Source of the DNA: G963665545 sp963665545
GTDB taxonomy: Bacteria; Pseudomonadota; Gammaproteobacteria; Xanthomonadales; SZUA-36
Direction of reading: 5' to 3'
Assembly (NCBI GenBank): GCA_963665545.2
Contig: CAXXKZ010000011.1
Location: 372,001 to 436,000, forward strand
DNA length: 64,000 bases
The notes beneath the pieces were generated by a model. The model was given only the letters and a program-made list of their open reading frames with translations, did not search any database and was not told the origin of the DNA. Of this stretch, positions 27,596 through 36,836 are shown in pieces (position 1 is the stretch's first letter; each line of letters opens with the position of its first letter). Both the position numbers and the translations under genes were made by a program.

Positions 27596-27787
27596 TAAGG
27601 ACACTCTTACCCTGCAACGCTTTCAGCGATTCCAGAGTCCGCTAAAACCCCTTGTTACCAGGGCGTACAGCCTCTTTATGGCATTTCCAAAGAATCACAC
27701 TAAATTCCAACACTTGCCAAAAAAACATCTACTTGCAACGCACCCCCAAGGTGTACTAAATTGGGTTACCAAAACTTTGAGAACCCG

Positions 27788-28378
27788 ATGCCACAGACTG
27801 CACGGCCAAAGAAGGACCGAGAGCGGCGGCTTACAAATGACTTGGTGGTTCGGTCACTGACCCCCTCCCCTGGGCAGAAGTACGCCATTGAATTCAAAGA
27901 CCCCGACCATACGGGATTCTATTTGCGCCTTTCCTACGGCGGGTCGAAGCAGTTCTTCTTCCGGTACAAGCGCAATCAGAAGCAATACAAGATTGGGCTA
28001 GGCCGATACGGCCACGTTGATTGCGCGGAAGCCTTCGCCGAGTATGCCAAACTGAGGAGGGCCGTAGACAGGGGCGAACATCCCGCTGAGAAGCTGAACG
28101 CCACCTCCAGCCTTATTACGGTCGCCGACCTGTTCGACAACCACTACAAGCCCCGGCACCTGGACAAGAAACGTGACAAGAAAGCGGCAGAAATTTTCAA
28201 CCTGCACGCCCGGCCCGCAATAGGCAAGCGGCCAGCAGGTAAAGTCACCCAGTCTGAAATCACGGACCTGATCGCCCCACTCGAAGCATCCAAGTACCAC
28301 ACGGCCCGAAAACTTTTATCCCTGCTCCGCCACATGTACAAGTGGGCGAACGGTAGCAAGATACGGCTGATTACATGA
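27788..28378 (+). pseudogene. Tyrosine-recombinase integrase, N-terminal half only
   Basis: From ATG 27788 the product reads MPQTARPKKDRERRLTNDLV and then the arm-binding domain with GFYLRLSYGGSKQFFFRYKRNQKQYKIGLGRY. The core-binding SAM-like domain follows (TVADLFDNHYKPRHLDKK, ARKLLSLLRHMYKWA). It ends at 28378, before the catalytic domain with its Arg-His-Arg-Tyr residues. About 196 residues remain of a normal 400. It presumably integrated the island into the tRNA-Phe gene whose 3' end lies at 26249. Confidence 0.85.
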
Positions 28379-29017
28379 CCCAACCCATGCGCCGACTACC
28401 TGTTGGACAGTTTGAAATATCGTCCGTTTTGTACTTACAGGCCATCAGCTTAGCCGTGGTTACGACGACATTTTGATATATGCGGAGCGAAGAGTGTTCT
28501 GTGGGAACGGTGGTCGCCTCATCCTTCGCTAGGGCTTCAGTGGACTGCGCCACCGCCGCAGTGGTCTTTTCTAGAATCAATTTTCGGGCGCTGGTATCTT
28601 CCCCATGACACAAATTTTTGAAACTAGTCTGTTGGGTGTCATCATCGGTACGTCGACCCAATCAAAATGCGTAACGAGATCGCGCTCACCGGACCTACGA
28701 TGAGAAATGAACAATGAGACTGTCTTTGGTTTCGGGTTTGGCTTTGCATCGACCAGGAATAACCAAGTTGAGTCTCGCACCCGCTTGCACTCAATGTTTA
28801 ACAGCCAGGTTTTGTCCTGGTCTTCAAGAACCAAGTCGATAAATCCTTGAGAGCGATCATCTTGCCAACCGTGCTCCTCATAGAACACATTCCAATGGCT
28901 TAGGCTTGGCTCTGACCGCACCAAGTGGGCCACCGCCAACTGGAGCGGAAATCCCGATTTATTAACTAATGCCCTTAGCTTGTTCTTCTCTTTCATACAT
29001 GCACCGCCTATCGCCAA
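28371..29017 (-). pseudogene. PD-(D/E)XK nuclease-like protein, frameshifted
   Basis: The first frame (likely ATG 28996, MKEKNKLRALVNKSGFPLQL) contains GFIDLVLEDQDKTWLLNIECKRV, an Asp then ExK spacing typical of PD-(D/E)XK nuclease folds. Near 28650 the sensible reading shifts by one base to QQTSFKNLCHGEDTSARKLILEKTT and RIYQNVVVTTAKLMACKY, ending at 28371. The joined product is about 210 residues and lies next to the truncated integrase. It could be an island defence or restriction-like accessory gene, but no partner is visible. The nuclease call is motif-based. Confidence 0.55.
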
Positions 29018-29430
29018 CAGTGTGCCGCCAATACCCCAGTGAGATTGTCTTTACCTAGAGTCGTCGATCGGCCGTCGTGACGGTGTCGTAGTCTCTTTAC
29101 ATGCATCCGGGTCTGACGCCTTGCCTTCAGCTGACGCGCCGGATGCGCTTTCGGCGGTCCGGTCTAGGTTGCTCTTGCTCAAATTCAGGTTGGAGGCCTC
29201 CATCGGAGTGGGCCGCGGGTCTACAGGCGATGCCGCCTGTCGTTCAGAACTATTGCTCTTGCTGGACTTGACCGTGGTTGCCTCTGACACCGGCGTGCTC
29301 CCATCCGAGTTCGCCGTGAGCGCCCCTGAGCTGTGTCAATGCCGGTTTAAAATTGACCCCCTTTTGTTCATTTATGCCGGTTTAGAATTGACCCCCCCTG
29401 GTTTAATATTCTGATTCATAACTCAAGCGC

Positions 29431-30219
29431 CTAGGAATCAGTTCGTGATTGTTGTGCCAGCCCCAGCACACCAGCCTTTCTTTTGTCTTTAAGCCGGTAA
29501 CTTTCGCCCTTTATCTGAATCAGATGTGCGTGGTGCATCAGACGATCCAGCATGGCAGCGGTGAGTGCGCTGTTGCCGGCAAAGGTCACATCCCATTGTC
29601 CAAAAGATAAGTTAGAGGTCAGGATGATGGAGCCTGCTTCGTAGCGTTTGGCAATCACCTGGAAAAATAGATTAGCCTGATTGCGCTGCAATGGCAGATA
29701 ACCCACTTCATCGATGATCAATACGCTCGGTGCCATGAACGAGCGTTTCATCAGTTGTTCCAATCGTTCTTGCCGTTGGGCTTTTTCCAGTTGTAACACC
29801 AGATCCGCTGCAGTGATGAACTTGACCTTCAGGCCACCCAGCGTGGCCAGGTAACCCAGCGCAATCGCCAGGTGGGTTTTACCGACACCACTGGGTCCGA
29901 GCAGGATGATGTTCTCTTTGCGCTCGATAAATGCCAGTGAAGCCAGGTTTTGGATGGCCTTTCTGGGTGCCCCCTTGGCGAACCTAAAATCAAAGTCATC
30001 CAGCAGCTTGATGGCCGGAAAACCGGCAATGCGTACCAGCATGGCTTGTGAGCGTAGTCGTCTTGCATCGAGCTCGGCCTTGAGACAATGTTCCAGGTAA
30101 TCACTGAAACTGTGATCAGCTTGCACGGCTTCCTGGGCCAGTACAGCGTACTGATCGGCAACCGCCTTTAGCGTGAGACGTTCGCAGGCACTTTGAATCC
30201 GTTCATCCTGTATGTTCAT
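29431..30219 (-). CDS. istB: IstB-like ATP-binding transposition helper
   Basis: The 262-residue AAA+ protein has Walker A GPSGVGKTHLAIAL and Walker B LIIDEVGYLPL, plus NLSFGQWDVTFAGN near the C-terminal third. It is the target-selection ATPase of IS21 elements. Its ATG overlaps the istA stop (ATGA), so it is coupled to the transposase. Confidence 0.95.
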   Translation of the reverse strand: MNIQDERIQSACERLTLKAVADQYAVLAQEAVQADHSFSDYLEHCLKAELDARRLRSQAMLVRIAGFPAIKLLDDFDFRFAKGAPRKAIQNLASLAFIERKENIILLGPSGVGKTHLAIALGYLATLGGLKVKFITAADLVLQLEKAQRQERLEQLMKRSFMAPSVLIIDEVGYLPLQRNQANLFFQVIAKRYEAGSIILTSNLSFGQWDVTFAGNSALTAAMLDRLMHHAHLIQIKGESYRLKDKRKAGVLGLAQQSRTDS

Positions 30220-31247
30220 ACCGCCCCCAACAAAGCATCATAGGTCGACAACGGATGCTGCAAGGTCTCTACTGGCCAGTGATCACGTAACGGCTTGTGG
30301 GCTGTGACACTCTGGCGAAGTCGTCCATCAACATAGCGTGGTGGCAAGGCTTGTAGTGACTGACGCTCGATCAACAACTGATCAGCAGGAACTTCACCGG
30401 TGGTGCCGTGTTCACGGCGGTTGGCCGTGTGTTCCAGCCAACTGCACAGCTCTTGGTTCAATATCTTCAGATCCAGCGGCTCGCCCAGTTGCTGGTAACG
30501 ACTCACCAGTGGCACGTAAAAACTGCGGCGCAAATAACCAATGAAGCGTTCCACTTTACCCTTGGTCTTGGCCCGGTAGGGCTGGCACAGACGTGGCATG
30601 AAGCCATAGTGATGGGCAAAATCACGCAATCCAGGATGAAACCGGTGCTGGCCTTTGCCATAGGCGTTGCGCGCCTGGACTACGGTGCGCATGTTGTCGT
30701 ACAGAACTTCTTTAGGCACACCGCCAAACTCATCGAAGGCTTGCTCATGGCAAGTCCTGAGCGTCATAAACTGTTCGTTCTCAACAAAAGTGCCGAAGGT
30801 GTTGCGGCTAAAACCCAGGGTGGCTACAAATGCCGATACCTTGACAGGCCCAAGGCGGAAGGCGCCCCAGTCCACTTGCATCTGTTGGCCGGGTGGCGTC
30901 TCAAAGCGCACCAGTGGATCTGGCCGACATTTGGGCTTGAGGGTTGCCATGTAGGCCCGCAAAATGCTGCTACCGCCACGGTAACCCAGTGCATGTATCT
31001 CATCGAATAATACGGTTGCCGGAATCCAGTTCGGATGTGCGGCAGTTACTCGTTGGTGCAAATAATCTTTGAATGGATCGAGCTTGCTGGGCCGTGACTG
31101 GTTCGACTTGAACGCCGGCGCCATATCAGTGCGTAGATACCTGCGCACGGTGTTGCGAGAAATACCCAGTTCCCGAGCGATACCCTTGATGCTCATTCCT
31201 TGACGATGTAATACCTGAATATCCACAAATCCCTCCGTTCCCAACAT
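30216..31247 (-). CDS. istA: IstA-like transposase (IS21 family)
   Basis: The 343-residue protein starts with an HTH (MSIKGIARELGISRNTVRRYLRTD). The DDE residues fit QMQVDWGAF, VLYDNMRTVV and KGKVERFIGYLRR. The length fits the shorter IS21 subgroup. The frame is intact and coupled to istB, so the element may be active. It acts with IstB at the element's multiple terminal repeats. Confidence 0.95.
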   Translation of the reverse strand: MLGTEGFVDIQVLHRQGMSIKGIARELGISRNTVRRYLRTDMAPAFKSNQSRPSKLDPFKDYLHQRVTAAHPNWIPATVLFDEIHALGYRGGSSILRAYMATLKPKCRPDPLVRFETPPGQQMQVDWGAFRLGPVKVSAFVATLGFSRNTFGTFVENEQFMTLRTCHEQAFDEFGGVPKEVLYDNMRTVVQARNAYGKGQHRFHPGLRDFAHHYGFMPRLCQPYRAKTKGKVERFIGYLRRSFYVPLVSRYQQLGEPLDLKILNQELCSWLEHTANRREHGTTGEVPADQLLIERQSLQALPPRYVDGRLRQSVTAHKPLRDHWPVETLQHPLSTYDALLGAV

Positions 31248-31733
31248 GCCGCACTCCTGTTCTTGCTGAGTGCAAAGCGTACATGAGGGGGGTCAAATCT
31301 AAACCGGCACTAGGGGGTCAGTTTTACACCGTTGGTGACAGAGCTGGCTGGACCAACGGCTCCGCAGTCCCGCAGGCAGGCCTCCAAAGCACACGCATTG
31401 GATTGATAATCCCCCCGGCATTGGGCATCGCACTGCGCGCGTTGCTGGCGGGCCTCATCGCCTGCCTTCTTTCCCTCACCAGCACTCGTCTCAATGGAGC
31501 TGGCCAGTGTCGTCCCGGTCAGGAACAGCAGAACAGGTAAAAAGAAAAACATGCGTGCAAATCGCGTTCTCACGACATCACTCCTCGGGAACACTCCCGC
31601 TTTGGATCGGCCCGATCGCCGCTTTCAACCAAGTCATCATATTCCTTCCCCTGGTCTGGCGCTGACCGCTGAGACGCCAAAGCGCTAACAGGCCACAATT
31701 GAGTCCCAATAAGTGTACTTATGCGGACACCCC

Positions 31734-31763
31734 TTGACACCGTCCCACAACCCGTACCATAAT
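31734..31763 (+). promoter_or_regulatory. Putative sigma70-type promoter before the resolvase
   Basis: TTGACA (31734-31739) and CATAAT (31758-31763) have an 18-bp spacer. They lie about 45 bases upstream of the resolvase ATG at 31806. An alternative -10, TATACT, occurs at 31782-31787. Confidence 0.5.
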
Positions 31764-31805
31764 AGGTGTTCGCCATAGTCTTATACTTTATGGAACGCTG
31801 ACACC

Positions 31806-32366
31806 ATGAATCAATCAATAGGTTAGGCCCGAGTCTCTTCGGTCGGACAGTCTCTTGAAGTGCAGTTGGACAAGCTAAAGGGCTGCGACAAAGTGTTCCG
31901 GGAGAAGCGGTCCGGCAGGCAGACGGAGACCCGGCCGGAACTGCTCAAGGCGCTCGATTACGTCCGTGAGGGTGACAGTATCGTTATCACCCGACTGGAC
32001 CGCATGGCACGTTCTGTTCTGGACCTGGCAAAGATTGCGGAAGGCCTGAAAGGCAAAGGCGTATCGCTCAAGGTTCTTGACCAGAGCATTAACACCGGTA
32101 CGAGCGAGGGCAAGCTCATGTTTCACATGCTGGGCGCGTTTGCCGAATTTGAGAACGACATCCGGCGAGAGCGACAGATGGACGGCATTGCCAAAGCACA
32201 AGCTAAACGCATCAAGTTTGGCAGGAAGCCAGCATTAACAGAAAAACAGCAGGCCAGTATCAGGCGACTAAGAGAGCATGATGGATACACCATCGCGCAA
32301 TTGATGGAACGCTTTGAGGTGGGTCGTACGACCGTGTACAGGACGCTTGGGAGCTATTCCAACTGA
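31806..32366 (+). pseudogene. Serine recombinase (resolvase/invertase) with amber at codon 7
   Basis: From ATG 31806 the frame reads MNQSIG, then TAG (31824-31826), then ARVSSVGQSLEVQLDKL. In this family the residue at the TAG is the conserved Tyr of GYARVS, and the catalytic Ser follows it. The remainder is intact: ITRLDRMARSVLDL, GKLMFHMLGAFAEFENDIRRER and a C-terminal HTH (YTIAQLMERFEVGRTTVYRTL). Translation from the next GTG (31860) would lack the nucleophile. A TAC/TAT to TAG change is the simplest cause. The gene belongs to the island/IS region. Confidence 0.85.
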
Positions 32367-32418
32367 GACACCCGACCCGAAAAGAGGCTGCTTTGCGCCC
32401 CATAATGGCTGATCGTGC

Positions 32419-33111
32419 CTATTCCGGTCCGCTCTTGTCGGCAAAAGGAAAGTAGTCGAGTACATCGTACTCCCAAACGTTAGTTGGAAAGATCACCACC
32501 AACTCTGCCACCTCATCGTCTAGATTCTGAAAAGAATGCGGAACCATGGGTGGGATGTTGACGATGTAAGGTCCCGCCAACTCAAAAATTTTGTCGCCCA
32601 GGGCGTACAAAACCTTTTGATCGGAAGTGAGAACATGCGCCTCTTCACCCAAGTGTGTATGCATAGGTGGCGCCCCTCCAGGCGCTGTGTAGGTGATCCC
32701 GATCACTAGATTTTGGTATCCGTGGCGCTGGCCTTCCATTACATGTACATACTCTCCGGGTCCCGGATTGATTACGACTAGATCATCTTTTGAGATGGCG
32801 AAATCGCTGATTTCGGTCATCGCTGGAGCCTCAAATGCGCCTGGAACCCGGCGGGTTTCGATTACGCTGTGCGGGTGATGCTGGGCGTGCAACGCTCGCC
32901 GTGTTTCATCGACGTCTATGATCAATTCGCCGTGCTCGACTCGCTCCTCGGACACATCGCTGCCTCTAAATGTGACAACCGGCTCAGGCGGTTGTGAGCG
33001 TGCATTCTCTTCGGCTTCTGGAGTGGCCACCTGCTCGGCTGCCGGCCCGCACGCAATGATCGCAAAGAGCACCGCGCTAGCAACAACATGTCGTTTAATC
33101 CGCTTCCCCAT
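32419..33111 (-). CDS. Cupin-domain lipoprotein
   Basis: A lipoprotein-type signal (SAVLFAIIACGPAAEQ) precedes a cupin fold. Motif 1 reads PPMHTHLGEEAHVLTSDQKVLYALG with the HxH and Glu metal ligands, and motif 2 is PPMVPHSFQNLDDEVAELV with the second His. The product is 230 residues. Cupins bind a metal and may act as dioxygenases, isomerases or sugar-binding sensors; the function here is open. The 227 bases upstream hold no gene. Confidence 0.8.
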   Translation of the reverse strand: MGKRIKRHVVASAVLFAIIACGPAAEQVATPEAEENARSQPPEPVVTFRGSDVSEERVEHGELIIDVDETRRALHAQHHPHSVIETRRVPGAFEAPAMTEISDFAISKDDLVVINPGPGEYVHVMEGQRHGYQNLVIGITYTAPGGAPPMHTHLGEEAHVLTSDQKVLYALGDKIFELAGPYIVNIPPMVPHSFQNLDDEVAELVVIFPTNVWEYDVLDYFPFADKSGPE

Positions 33112-33338
33112 CTTTCTTCTCCTTTATTTCCTCAAATATTGCAATGGACTATTCGACCACATCGACGACGGCAAGCGATAGACTGGTATCGACGACGCGC
33201 TGCCCTGCGAAAGGCCGCTTGGGTCGAAAGCAGACATTAGAATTAGTTTAGAGCAGTTTTGTCACTTGAGGGAGTCCAAAAATGGCGTGATTAACTACAG
33301 TGTTGGAATTGCGTTGTAGCCTGATCGGCTATTTTTGT

Positions 33339-33669
33339 TCAAATTCTCTCAAACTCAGCAGTTAACTTGTCATACCAGTTCGTGAGCTTTGATTTTGCGC
33401 GGATCAAGCCATCCTGGTTGTAGTGGTGAACACAAAACAACGCCCATGAATCTTCGAACGCCATCTCCAGGTTACCAGTCGCCGTGGTTGTTCCTCGTCC
33501 GATTTCCCCGTAAGTAAACTCGAAGCTACCAGTCGGGCGTGCGATTGCAATGTGGAATGGTTCACTATTGAATTCGTTGATGATCGGTCTGCCAGTACTC
33601 TTTACGACACCTGGAATGTCGGCTTTGGCTGTTCTGCGCTCGAGGTCCACCTCGAGTTCGATCGGTAGA
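33339..33669 (-). pseudogene. Unrecognised protein, 5' end cut off by an IS
   Basis: The frame runs from the IS boundary (reading LPIELEVDLERRTAKADIPGVVKST) to a stop at 33339, about 109 residues. EFTYGEIGRGTTTATGNLEMAFEDSWALF suggests a folded protein. The apparent ATG at 33650 is internal to a frame that continues to the IS, so the true start was lost. I do not recognise the family. Confidence 0.5.
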
Positions 33670-34674
33670 TGTGATGGTAATAACTTCGCAGGACGGTGAA
33701 CAGCTATGCTACCAGCTTCTCGCGCAACCGTTCATAGGGGGTTTTTCCATTCAGTGCAGCGTGCGGTCTGAGAAAGTTATAGAAGGCCTCCCAGTCACGT
33801 AATTTCTTGGCCAGGTCGACGTCGCCTTTGTAATCGATGAGTTGATAGAACTCAAGCTTGTCGGTCAGGTGAGATCGTTCCACTTTGCCGTTCAATCGTG
33901 GGGTCGCGGGTCTGATGTAGAAGTGATTAATGCCCAGGTCCTTCAGATGCCAATGAAATTTGGCCTGGAATTCGTGACCGTTGTCCGTGCGGATGGTGTG
34001 CAGGCGAAACGGGAATTGCTCGATCACGTGGTTGACGAAGCGGATGGCATTTTCCTGTGTATGCCTGGGATAAATTTTCAAGGCTCGGATGCGGGTTGCA
34101 TCATCGATTGCAGTGTACTGGTAACGCTTCAGCCTATGGCCGCGTTTATCGATAAAAGTCAAAAACTTAACGTCAACCTGGATGTGATGACCCGGGACTT
34201 GTTTTTGGTAGCGTTTGAAGGTGGGAATAGAGCGCTTGCGACAATTTTGAGGCAACCGATTCAGTCCATGTCTTTTGAGCACATAGTAAACACCCTTGCC
34301 CGATATTTTGATCTGGTGATAGCGCTCCAGATACCAGGCGATTCGATCCGGGCCAAAGTGGTAGGTGCGCCGTAGATGTAGAATCTTTTCCTCGATCGGT
34401 GCTGGGGTGCGAAGCAGTAGGTTCTCGGGGCATGGCTTGGAGTTGATGAGGCCTGCTTCTCCTTTCTCTCTATAGCCTGCTTTCCAGCGATAAAACGATG
34501 ACTTGGAGACTCCAAATTTACGGCAGGCTAATACATTACTCCCGCGTTCCTGTGCAAACTGTAGACAATTCAATTTCCGGCGAATATCTCTTTGTGCTTG
34601 ACGATCCATAACGCTCTCCTGTGCAATGCACTTTGAGGTTAGTGAAATCGTCCCACGAAGTCGTACATTTCATA
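33670..34674 (-). mobile_element. IS481-like element 2, copy A (1005 bp)
   Basis: This segment matches 53801-54805 over its full length in the opposite orientation. Imperfect terminal repeats start TATGAAATGTACGACTTCG and TGTGATGGTAATAACTTCG. No target duplication flanks it. It cuts an unknown gene on one side and a transporter gene on the other. Confidence 0.88.
33704..34609 (-). CDS. IS481-like transposase, copy A
   Basis: The 301-residue protein has an N-terminal HTH (NVLACRKFGVSKSSFYRWKAGY) and an integrase-type catalytic core: IQVDVKFL, AIDDATRIRAL, TIRTDNGHEF and NGKVERSH supply the Asp, Asp and Glu. RPHAALNGKTPYERL closes the protein. It is identical in sequence to the copy at 53866-54771, which implies recent duplication. 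The ATG follows GGAGAGCGTT. Confidence 0.93.
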   Translation of the reverse strand: MDRQAQRDIRRKLNCLQFAQERGSNVLACRKFGVSKSSFYRWKAGYREKGEAGLINSKPCPENLLLRTPAPIEEKILHLRRTYHFGPDRIAWYLERYHQIKISGKGVYYVLKRHGLNRLPQNCRKRSIPTFKRYQKQVPGHHIQVDVKFLTFIDKRGHRLKRYQYTAIDDATRIRALKIYPRHTQENAIRFVNHVIEQFPFRLHTIRTDNGHEFQAKFHWHLKDLGINHFYIRPATPRLNGKVERSHLTDKLEFYQLIDYKGDVDLAKKLRDWEAFYNFLRPHAALNGKTPYERLREKLVA

Positions 34675-34977
34675 GTCGCGGGACGCAACGTCCCCACTGG
34701 CTTGATTATCGGCACCTTGATTGCGAGCGTGTTGAGCAGCAACACATTTTTGGGCGATGCGGGATTCGTCTACGGCGGGGCGGTCGTCGCTACGGTGCTG
34801 TGGACGGTGTGTATCTATTCTTACTATGTCCATCCTTTTCAGCTTGCGAGCGGCACGCTATCGGAAGGGCAATGGATCAACTGGTGGAGCGGCGAGTCCT
34901 TGATGTGCAACGGTTTTCTGCTGGTCGGGCTGTGGGTAGCATGGATCGTGCACAGGGACAATTTGCGTGTCGATTGA
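34675..34977 (+). pseudogene. Sodium:solute symporter-like fragment
   Basis: Directly after the IS, the frame reads VAGRNVPTGLIIGTLIASVL and then SSNTFLGDAGFVYGG, resembling the VAGRxxP motif and third helix of SSS transporters. It then passes abruptly to a segment with another hydrophobic helix (MCNGFLLVGLWVAWIVHRDN) and stops. The 5' end is cut by the IS and the central ~350 residues of a normal symporter are missing. The transporter call is moderate. Confidence 0.45.
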
Positions 34978-35172
34978 GAGAGCGATGGCTACCTTGGGAT
35001 GCCGCGAATGACCATTCGCACCAAGTCCAATCGGAGCTCGTTCAGCAGTGACATGTATAGGGCCTCGTCTGTCGCTATAATTTACCGTTCGCAATCTACG
35101 CCCGAGGTTTCGCGCCCCTGCGCTGGTGATTCCGCCCAATCATTTAAGCATCATGTTAAGGAGCCTGGTTCA

Positions 35173-36126
35173 ATGATCAAAAAACTCAGGATGTTCAGTC
35201 GAGGCTGGAGACTTTTCGTTACAACAGCTTTTTGGGCAGTGACCTTTCATTCTCACGCCGGCTCAGTGAAGGCGACTGAGCAGGGTGTCGTGATTGATTC
35301 ACACCTGCACGTGGTCAGCCCCGGCAACTGGGATGCCTCCCCGCTGAAGGCCATGGGATTTCTGAATGAGCCGCCTACCGGGGAGAAAGTTTTGGAATTG
35401 ATGGATGAGGCAGGCATCGATCAGGCGGTATTGGTGAGCACTGCCTATCTGTATCCGGATCCCCAGGAATCCAGGTATGAAAACGATTATGTTGCCGCCC
35501 TGGTCAAGGCTCACCCGCAACGGTTTGTTGGCCTGTGTGCGATATCACCCCTGCAGCCTTGGGCCATGGAGGAACTCGATCGCTGTGCTGGCGTACCTGA
35601 ATTCAGCGGCCTGAAGTTACACTTGTTTGCAAATCCGATGAACCTCACCGTGCCGGAAGATGCTACCACCATCACGACAATCTTCAGGAAGGTCGCAGAG
35701 ATCGAAAGGAGATTTCCCGTTCTGATCGATTTCAACTGGATGGATGATGCTCAGATCCTGGCGTTGATTCAGATGGCCGTGGCATCACCTGAAGTCAATA
35801 TCATCATGGCACATGCCCTCGGTCATCATTACAAGGAATTTGTCAATGTCGACTCGTTCAAGCAAATATTAAAAGGAGCTCTGGACAATCTTTACGTGGA
35901 TATTAGCGGCACGTTGCTCACCTACCCGCCCGGCTCACCCTCCTTTGAAGACTACATCTGGCATCTGCGGAAAATGGGCACCGATCATATCCTGTTCGGC
36001 TCGGACTACCCCGCAGCCATGCCGGACCTGAGCTACAAAGCGTTCACGAACATGGGGTTCACCGCGGATGAGCAAAAACAAATCCTAGGCGAAAATGCTG
36101 CTAAGCTCTTTGGTATGAAAAACTGA
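35173..36126 (+). CDS. Amidohydrolase-2 family hydrolase (PF04909), exported
   Basis: ATG 35173 follows AAGGAG at nine bases. A probable signal (RLFVTTAFWAVTFHSHAGS) precedes a TIM-barrel. IDSHLHVVSP gives the HxH metal pair, GLKLHLF and IIMAHALGHHY further ligands, and HILFGSDYPAAMPD the final Asp. IDQAVLVSTAYLYP and the closing ILGENAAKLFGM are typical of this family, which includes decarboxylases and lactone hydrolases. It is 317 residues. There is no operon partner; the next 700 bases are non-coding. Confidence 0.85.
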   Translation: MIKKLRMFSRGWRLFVTTAFWAVTFHSHAGSVKATEQGVVIDSHLHVVSPGNWDASPLKAMGFLNEPPTGEKVLELMDEAGIDQAVLVSTAYLYPDPQESRYENDYVAALVKAHPQRFVGLCAISPLQPWAMEELDRCAGVPEFSGLKLHLFANPMNLTVPEDATTITTIFRKVAEIERRFPVLIDFNWMDDAQILALIQMAVASPEVNIIMAHALGHHYKEFVNVDSFKQILKGALDNLYVDISGTLLTYPPGSPSFEDYIWHLRKMGTDHILFGSDYPAAMPDLSYKAFTNMGFTADEQKQILGENAAKLFGMKN

Positions 36127-36836
36127 ACATACCGATTCGGGAAGATTCACATGGTTGATCCCAGGGCCCGGATGCTGTCTTTGGCCAACTATTTTTTCGG
36201 AAACCTTGGCGGTATAGCTACCTTTCCAAGAGACGACTAATGCTATTGGTTCACAGGAGCCGATACCCTTTTCGTTGTGCCGAATCATTGCCTGAATGAA
36301 TGACCTCAACTGTTTAAGCTTTTTGTAGATACCTGCAGTCGTACGGGCGCACTCGGGCTGCATTGGCATTTAGGGCAAATACTCGGGCAGAGGTTTTTTC
36401 TCGGGTTTAGCTTCTATATCAAGGGCGGCCGAAATTTTGGTTTGATGGGGAATAGAAGCGTCGGACATTGACGCAAGTCAAGTCGGCTCCATGCACTTAC
36501 AGCTTCCACGGTCCGAAAGAGAAAAGGCAGGAATTGGCCGAAAGCCGCTATAAATGCTGGTGAAATTCAGGACCTAATTTATAGCGGCTTTGAAGGTAAG
36601 AGCGGTCCATTGTCCCAAGCTGCAGGATATAGTTGCTTGCGACCCAGACCGTGTGATAACTCGGTAATTCAGGCTGAAGTCGTCACTTGGGTCTGTAATA
36701 GGGGTTTTGAGCGGCTTTTGGGTAGTGTTTTCGGGTGAGTGATTAGTCTTTCCGATGATATTTATCGCCGAGCTTGCGGGTTGAGAATGCCTCTGATGGG
36801 GCTGGAAACGGGTAAAAACGCGGCGAACTCCAGCCC
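36127..36836. other. 700-base stretch without a recognisable gene; two inverted repeats
   Basis: No frame looks coding. AAAGCCGCTATAAAT (36541-36555) and ATTTATAGCGGCTTT (36577-36591) are perfect 15-base arms around a 21-base loop. GGGCTGGA (36799-36806) and TCCAGCCC (36829-36836) form another hairpin abutting the IS1182-type fragment. The stretch may be a deletion scar or an IS-derived remnant. Confidence 0.55.

Larger units (their letters stand above)
29334..31341 (-). mobile_element. IS21-family element with 6-bp target duplication
   Basis: The element begins TGTCAATGCCGG and ends in the inverse TGACA at 31341. Sub-terminal repeats of GCCGGTTTAGAATTGACCCC recur at both ends, as usual for IS21. 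GAGCTG occurs directly outside both ends (29328-29333 and 31342-31347). Intact istA and istB lie inside. Length is 2008 bp. Confidence 0.9.
29051..31573 (-). pseudogene. Small secreted Cys-containing protein split by an IS21-family element
   Basis: The 5' part, 31573-31342, begins at GTG after AGGAG and encodes a signal peptide (MFFFLPVLLFLTGTTLASS) and a segment QCDAQCRGDYQSNACALEAC. The 3' part, 29333-29051, is Ser/Thr-rich and ends at a stop. Removing 29334-31341 plus one copy of the duplicated GAGCTG joins them in frame: CGAVGPASSGALTANSDGS. The uninterrupted protein would be about 175 residues. Its role is unknown. Four Cys between residues about 45 and 70 may form disulfides. Confidence 0.75.

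Noticed and set aside
36127..36836. Possible small reverse gene at 36085-36369
   Set aside because: No ribosome site, no family features, and overlap with the amidohydrolase 3' end.
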